A program made the position numbers and the translations under genes. DNA of 24,509 nucleotides, taken from assembly GCA_051984395.1 (NCBI GenBank), contig JBPYEZ010000007.1, positions 1 to 24,509 on the forward strand. The letters are read 5' to 3'. Each line of letters begins with the position of its first letter. Position 1 is the stretch's first letter. The stretch is from AC-9 sp051984395 (lineage in GTDB: Bacteria; Actinomycetota; Acidimicrobiia; Acidimicrobiales; AC-9). Below the pieces are notes generated by a model, which saw nothing but the letters and a program-made list of their open reading frames with translations, was not told where the DNA came from and made no database searches. Of the stretch, positions 22,356 through 24,509 are shown in pieces.

Positions 22356-22739
22356 CTACCCACCGGAGCCGTACGGCCTGGTGATGATCTCCAGGAGATG
22401 GCCGTCAGGGTCGCGGAAGTACACGCCGCGACCCCCGTCGTTGCGGTTGATCTCACCCAGCCGGCTGAGACCGGGGTCCGCCCAGTAGTCGAGCCCACGC
22501 TCGGAGATCCGCCCGAAGATCTGGTCGAAATCGTCCTCGTCGATGAGGAACGCGTAGTGCTGCGAGGCGATCTCCCCGTCGACATCGTGGAAGTCCAGGG
22601 AAACGCCATTGCTGGCCTCGACGACGAGGAACGGCCCGAAGGTGCTCGCCGGCTCCAGCCCGAGGATCCCGGTGAGGAACGCCGCCGACCGCTCCTTGTC
22701 CCGGCACCACACGATGGTGTGGTTGAGCCGAACGCTCAC
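22356..22739 (-). CDS. VOC-superfamily (glyoxalase/extradiol dioxygenase-like) protein
   Basis: A 127-residue VOC protein with a full H/H/E metal triad: His7 in LNHTIVWCRD, His61 in SQHYAFLID and Glu117 in FRDPDGHLLEIITRP. The N-terminal half carries AAFLTGILGLEP and the C-terminal half the DPDGHLLE signature seen in glyoxalase I, fosfomycin-resistance and ring-cleavage relatives. Metal-dependent chemistry is thus likely, but the substrate cannot be assigned. The start is GTG at 22739 with TAGCGT 6 nt upstream, so a leaderless message is likely. It ends 26 bp before the AsnB-CofE-like ATG on the same strand, and may be the first gene of that operon. Confidence 0.9.
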   Translation of the reverse strand: MSVRLNHTIVWCRDKERSAAFLTGILGLEPASTFGPFLVVEASNGVSLDFHDVDGEIASQHYAFLIDEDDFDQIFGRISERGLDYWADPGLSRLGEINRNDGGRGVYFRDPDGHLLEIITRPYGSGG

Positions 22740-22745
22740 CGCTCC

Positions 22746-22751
22746 ACGCTA
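22746..22751 (-). promoter_or_regulatory. Putative -10 box, leaderless start of the VOC gene
   Basis: Reads TAGCGT on the minus strand, 6 nt before the GTG at 22739; same hexamer and distance as at 1390-1395. I see no good -35: a TTGACC further upstream on this strand is too far away. Confidence 0.4.
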
Positions 22752-22816
22752 CCCCGGCCCCCTGACGCCGGCTCGAGGGGAACGGATGTTCGAGGTCAAG
22801 AGGCTCTCATCCGCTC

Positions 22817-23404
22817 CTAGTCGACGGGAGACCACGCGGGATCACGCCCCGTGAGGCCGATCACGCGGTCGAGCAGTGGTGCGGTCGGCGCCACCTCGAC
22901 CACGGGACCGAACAGTCCATCGCGGGCCGCCGGCTGGTCGGCGAACGGCCCGACGAACCCGAGCACCGCCTCGAGGGTGCTCCGGTCGCAGTCGTAGGCC
23001 TGCCCGCTCGCCCGGGCCAGATCCCATCCGTGGACGACCACCTCGTCGAGGGCGACCAGGCCTGCGATCTCACCGGGCAGGTCGACCCCGCCGGCGCGGG
23101 TCATCCCGCTCCAGGCGGCCGGATCTCGCCACGCCTTCGCCAGTCGCTCGAGGTCCCGGGGGATCCGCGTCCGCCAGTCGTCGCCCAGCCCCGACGCATC
23201 TCCTGACGGGGCGCGGTCCCGGAAGTCGTCGGTGTCCTTGCTGGCAGCCGCCGTGAAGGCGAGGGCGAGTCCGCCGATGTGCTCCAGCAGGTCGCCGAGG
23301 GTGTAGGCCGGACACGGCGTCGGCCGGTCCAGCACCCCGTCGGGCACGCCTTCGACCAGGGCGGCCATCGGTCGGGTCGCTGGCTCCAGGTCCACAGGTG
23401 CCAT
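22817..23404 (-). CDS. TIGR03086-type metal-binding DinB-like protein
   Basis: A 195-residue DinB/MDMPI_N-type protein with RPTPCPAYTLGDLLEHIGGLALAF (His42) and VALDEVVVHGWDLARASGQ (Asp120, His125) as the probable metal-binding set. It shares the PTPC and VHGWDLA.A.GQ signatures with the protein at 14033-14599, so the two are paralogues. The reaction is unknown; family members are linked with mycothiol chemistry. GAGGAG 8 nt upstream fixes the ATG at 23404. It is on the same strand as the VOC-asnB-alr group but separated by 77 bp. No regulator gene is adjacent to this copy. Confidence 0.88.
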   Translation of the reverse strand: MAPVDLEPATRPMAALVEGVPDGVLDRPTPCPAYTLGDLLEHIGGLALAFTAAASKDTDDFRDRAPSGDASGLGDDWRTRIPRDLERLAKAWRDPAAWSGMTRAGGVDLPGEIAGLVALDEVVVHGWDLARASGQAYDCDRSTLEAVLGFVGPFADQPAARDGLFGPVVEVAPTAPLLDRVIGLTGRDPAWSPVD

Positions 23405-23646
23405 GAGCTGAGCTCCTCGAAGGTCGTCGTCGATCTCCGTCGTCTTGACGAGGTCATCCCCGCGAACTCATCGCGCTCCCCCGCGCCTGCCGAGCGCCCA
23501 GCGCCCGTCGGGGTGGCGGGGGTCACGGTCACCGGCGACGGCGGCGGACGATCGTGGTCGCGGCGAGGAAGCCTCGGCGGCCCAGCCCTGCCACGACCCT
23601 CGGCTGTCACACCCGCACGGCACAGTGACGCTCGAGGTGATCCATC
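23405..23646. other. 242-bp divergent intergenic region
   Basis: The region between the DinB-like and lipoprotein genes. Besides the two ribosome sites (GAGGAG for the minus-strand gene, GAGGTGATC at 23634-23642 for the plus-strand gene) I see no strong palindrome, RNA gene or convincing reading frame. Open frames crossing it are GC-driven. Promoters must be here, but none is clear. Confidence 0.4.
23634..23642 (+). promoter_or_regulatory. Strong ribosome binding site of the HNH-like lipoprotein gene
   Basis: GAGGTGATC is a 9-base match to the 3' end of 16S rRNA, 4 nt before the ATG at 23647. It is the longest such match I found in the window and fixes the start. Confidence 0.7.
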
Positions 23647-24207
23647 ATGTTCCGGTACCTGGCCGTGCTCGCTCTGGCCGCTGGTTGCGCTTCCACGCCG
23701 TCTGCCTCGATCCCGACCGCCACGACGACGACCACGACCATGGCGTCGAGCACCACCGCGACGATGCCCGCGCCGCTCCCCCCACCGGCACCGATAGCTG
23801 CCGCTCCAAGCGGTGCGCGGCCGAATCCCGCCCTGACGCCCGGTGAGGCACTTCCCGGGGTCACGGCGGCACAGGTGTGCCAGGCGGGCTGGGCCGGTGC
23901 GCACCGAGACGTCACGAACGTCGACCGCCGCGCCGTGTTCGCCGCCTATGGTGTGCCCTACGCGCACCGGGGCGGCTACGAGCTCGACCATCTGATCTCG
24001 CTCGAGCTCGGCGGCGACAACAACCAGGCGAATCTGTGGCCGGAGCCTCACGACCGCCCTGGCTTCCCGGGGAGCCAGACCAAGGATGGCGTCGAGAACC
24101 GGCTGCACGACCTCGTGTGCTCGGGCCGGCTCGACCTGGCCACTGCCCAGCACGCGATCGCCACGAACTGGCAGACGGCGCTCGCCGGTTACGGCCCCGC
24201 ACCCTGA
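23647..24207 (+). CDS. Secreted lipoprotein with HNH-like (beta-beta-alpha metal) nuclease motif
   Basis: A 186-residue exported protein. MFRYLAVLALAAGC is a short lipoprotein signal with lipobox LAAGC, so Cys14 would be lipidated. A Thr/Ser/Pro-rich linker (15-60) leads to a compact domain. The core YELDHLISLELGGDN (111-125), then QANLWPEP (127-134) and KDGVENRLHDLVC (146-158), matches the HNH/ββα-metal pattern: Asp114-His115 as the catalytic pair, and Asn129 and the KD..EN helix as further conserved points. Cys78 and Cys158 could form a disulfide outside the cell. A surface nuclease for nutrient use, DNA processing or competition is possible, but activity is inferred. The ATG is fixed by a 9-base ribosome-site match. 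It has no immunity-like partner in the window. Confidence 0.8.
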   Translation: MFRYLAVLALAAGCASTPSASIPTATTTTTTMASSTTATMPAPLPPPAPIAAAPSGARPNPALTPGEALPGVTAAQVCQAGWAGAHRDVTNVDRRAVFAAYGVPYAHRGGYELDHLISLELGGDNNQANLWPEPHDRPGFPGSQTKDGVENRLHDLVCSGRLDLATAQHAIATNWQTALAGYGPAP

Positions 24208-24441
24208 CCGACGACGCGGAAGTGGTGGGTCCTCGATGGCGTGCACGAAGCCCGCGTCGCCCGTCGCGCCCCGTTCAGTGAACGGCCCGTGACGACAGAG
24301 TGACCTGATGGCAAACGTCGACGCGAGGGATGCTGATACTGCGTCACGATGGTTCGATGCAGGCGCGCAATCCCACGTTCGAGCTGACGACCGGCGTATC
24401 GTGTGGCGGCTTATTCACCTCTAGTGGGGCGGGGAACTGAC
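24208..24441 (+). other. 234-bp intergenic region with a palindrome and a possible 38-codon ORF
   Basis: The stretch is less GC-rich toward its end. It holds a perfect 7-1-7 palindrome at 24271-24285 and an ATG-to-TAG frame at 24308-24424 (38 residues, starting MANVDARDADTASRWF) without a good ribosome site. The frame could be a small gene or chance; codon use is not distinctly coding. Promoter elements for the gene at 24442 probably lie near TTATTC at about 24411. Confidence 0.35.
24271..24285. promoter_or_regulatory. Perfect 7-1-7 palindrome
   Basis: CCGTTCA-G-TGAACGG. It lies 64 nt after the lipoprotein stop and about 156 nt before the next start. It could be an operator half-site pair or a small terminator stem, but there is no T-run. 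Confidence 0.35.
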
Positions 24442-24509
24442 ATGGGGCAGAAGCTGGGAATCGCAGTCGTCGTCGCCTTGGCCGGATGGTTTGTCGTGAC
24501 CGCGCCCGA
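24442..24509 (+). CDS. N-terminus of an exported or membrane protein, cut by window
   Basis: The frame from ATG at 24442 gives MGQKLGIAVVVALAGWFVVT and runs off the window. A lysine at position 4 followed by about 16 hydrophobic residues is a signal peptide or signal-anchor pattern. Only 22 codons are visible, so no family can be named. The preceding GGGGCGGGGA is a weak ribosome-site candidate. Confidence 0.5.
   Translation, partial: MGQKLGIAVVVALAGWFVVTAP

Noticed and set aside
20116..22488. 790-codon open frame on the plus strand, antisense to the AsnB fusion gene
   Set aside because: Its protein is Gly/Val/Asp/Arg-rich without any recognisable fold, and it mirrors the real gene in a frame where GC-rich codons avoid stops.
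23679..23770. Runs of ACG/ACC/CCG triplets resembling a microsatellite
   Set aside because: They encode the Thr/Ser/Pro linker of the lipoprotein, with imperfect units, and are typical of low-complexity stalks.

Overview
The window looks like chromosomal DNA of a very GC-rich actinobacterium. The evidence is the codon use (G or C in almost every third position), frequent GTG/TTG starts, three DinB/mycothiol-type enzymes, two cysteine-free ArsR regulators and an IlvG-like enzyme close to what I remember of the mycobacterial protein. An acidimicrobial lineage fits the mixture, but I cannot fix the taxon from this window. There are no rRNA or tRNA genes, insertion sequences, phage genes or CRISPR arrays that I can see. 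Genes are tightly packed: several convergent pairs are 1 bp apart or overlap, and no gap exceeds 300 bp.

Layout. 1-1275 (-): acetolactate-synthase-like ThDP enzyme, cut by the window edge. 1402-4460 (+): isoprenoid pair, a short-chain polyprenyl diphosphate synthase and DXS. 4484-7838 (-): SCP2-type thiolase, an HMG-CoA-synthase-like protein fused to a DUF35 zinc ribbon/OB fold, and the SRAP DNA-crosslink protein YedK. 7875-8624 (+): SAM methyltransferase. 8626-10850 (-): acetyl-CoA acetyltransferase and acyl-lipid/acyl-CoA desaturase. 10968-11729 (+): alpha/beta hydrolase. 11731-12342 (-): 3-methyladenine DNA glycosylase I. 12386-13879 (+): flavodoxin-like protein and a membrane-anchored DUF5666 protein, followed by a very long hairpin. 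14033-15375 (+): DinB-like/ArsR/SRPBCC cassette, then DUF2461 and a VOC protein. 16449-17249 (-) and 17338-18554 (+): a divergent second cassette of DinB/SCP2-like enzyme, ArsR and an SRPBCC-VOC fusion. 18534-22739 (-): VOC protein, an 888-residue asparagine synthase fused to a CofE/F420-glutamyl-ligase-like domain, and alanine racemase. 22817-23404 (-): third DinB-like protein. 23647-24207 (+): secreted lipoprotein with an HNH-like nuclease motif. 24442 onward (+): start of an exported or membrane protein.

How it fits together. Isoprenoids appear to be made by the MEP route (DXS), so the HMG-CoA-synthase-like/DUF35/thiolase pair is probably not a mevalonate module. It recalls the archaeal thiolase-HMGS-DUF35 assembly, yet its catalytic cysteine position holds valine. 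The AsnB-CofE-like fusion overlaps alanine racemase, which suggests a cell-wall peptide or amino-acid ligation/amidation role; this is the most novel candidate here. Two ArsR-SRPBCC cassettes with DinB-type partners look like parallel one-component stress or detoxification units.

Expression signals. Many genes on both strands carry a TAGNNT box 6-9 nt before the start codon, the arrangement of an actinobacterial -10 element driving a leaderless mRNA. Several perfect or near-perfect palindromes lie between genes: a LacI-type operator, a 9-6-9 repeat inside a promoter, a 9-4-9 repeat between divergent genes, and a ~79-nt hairpin.
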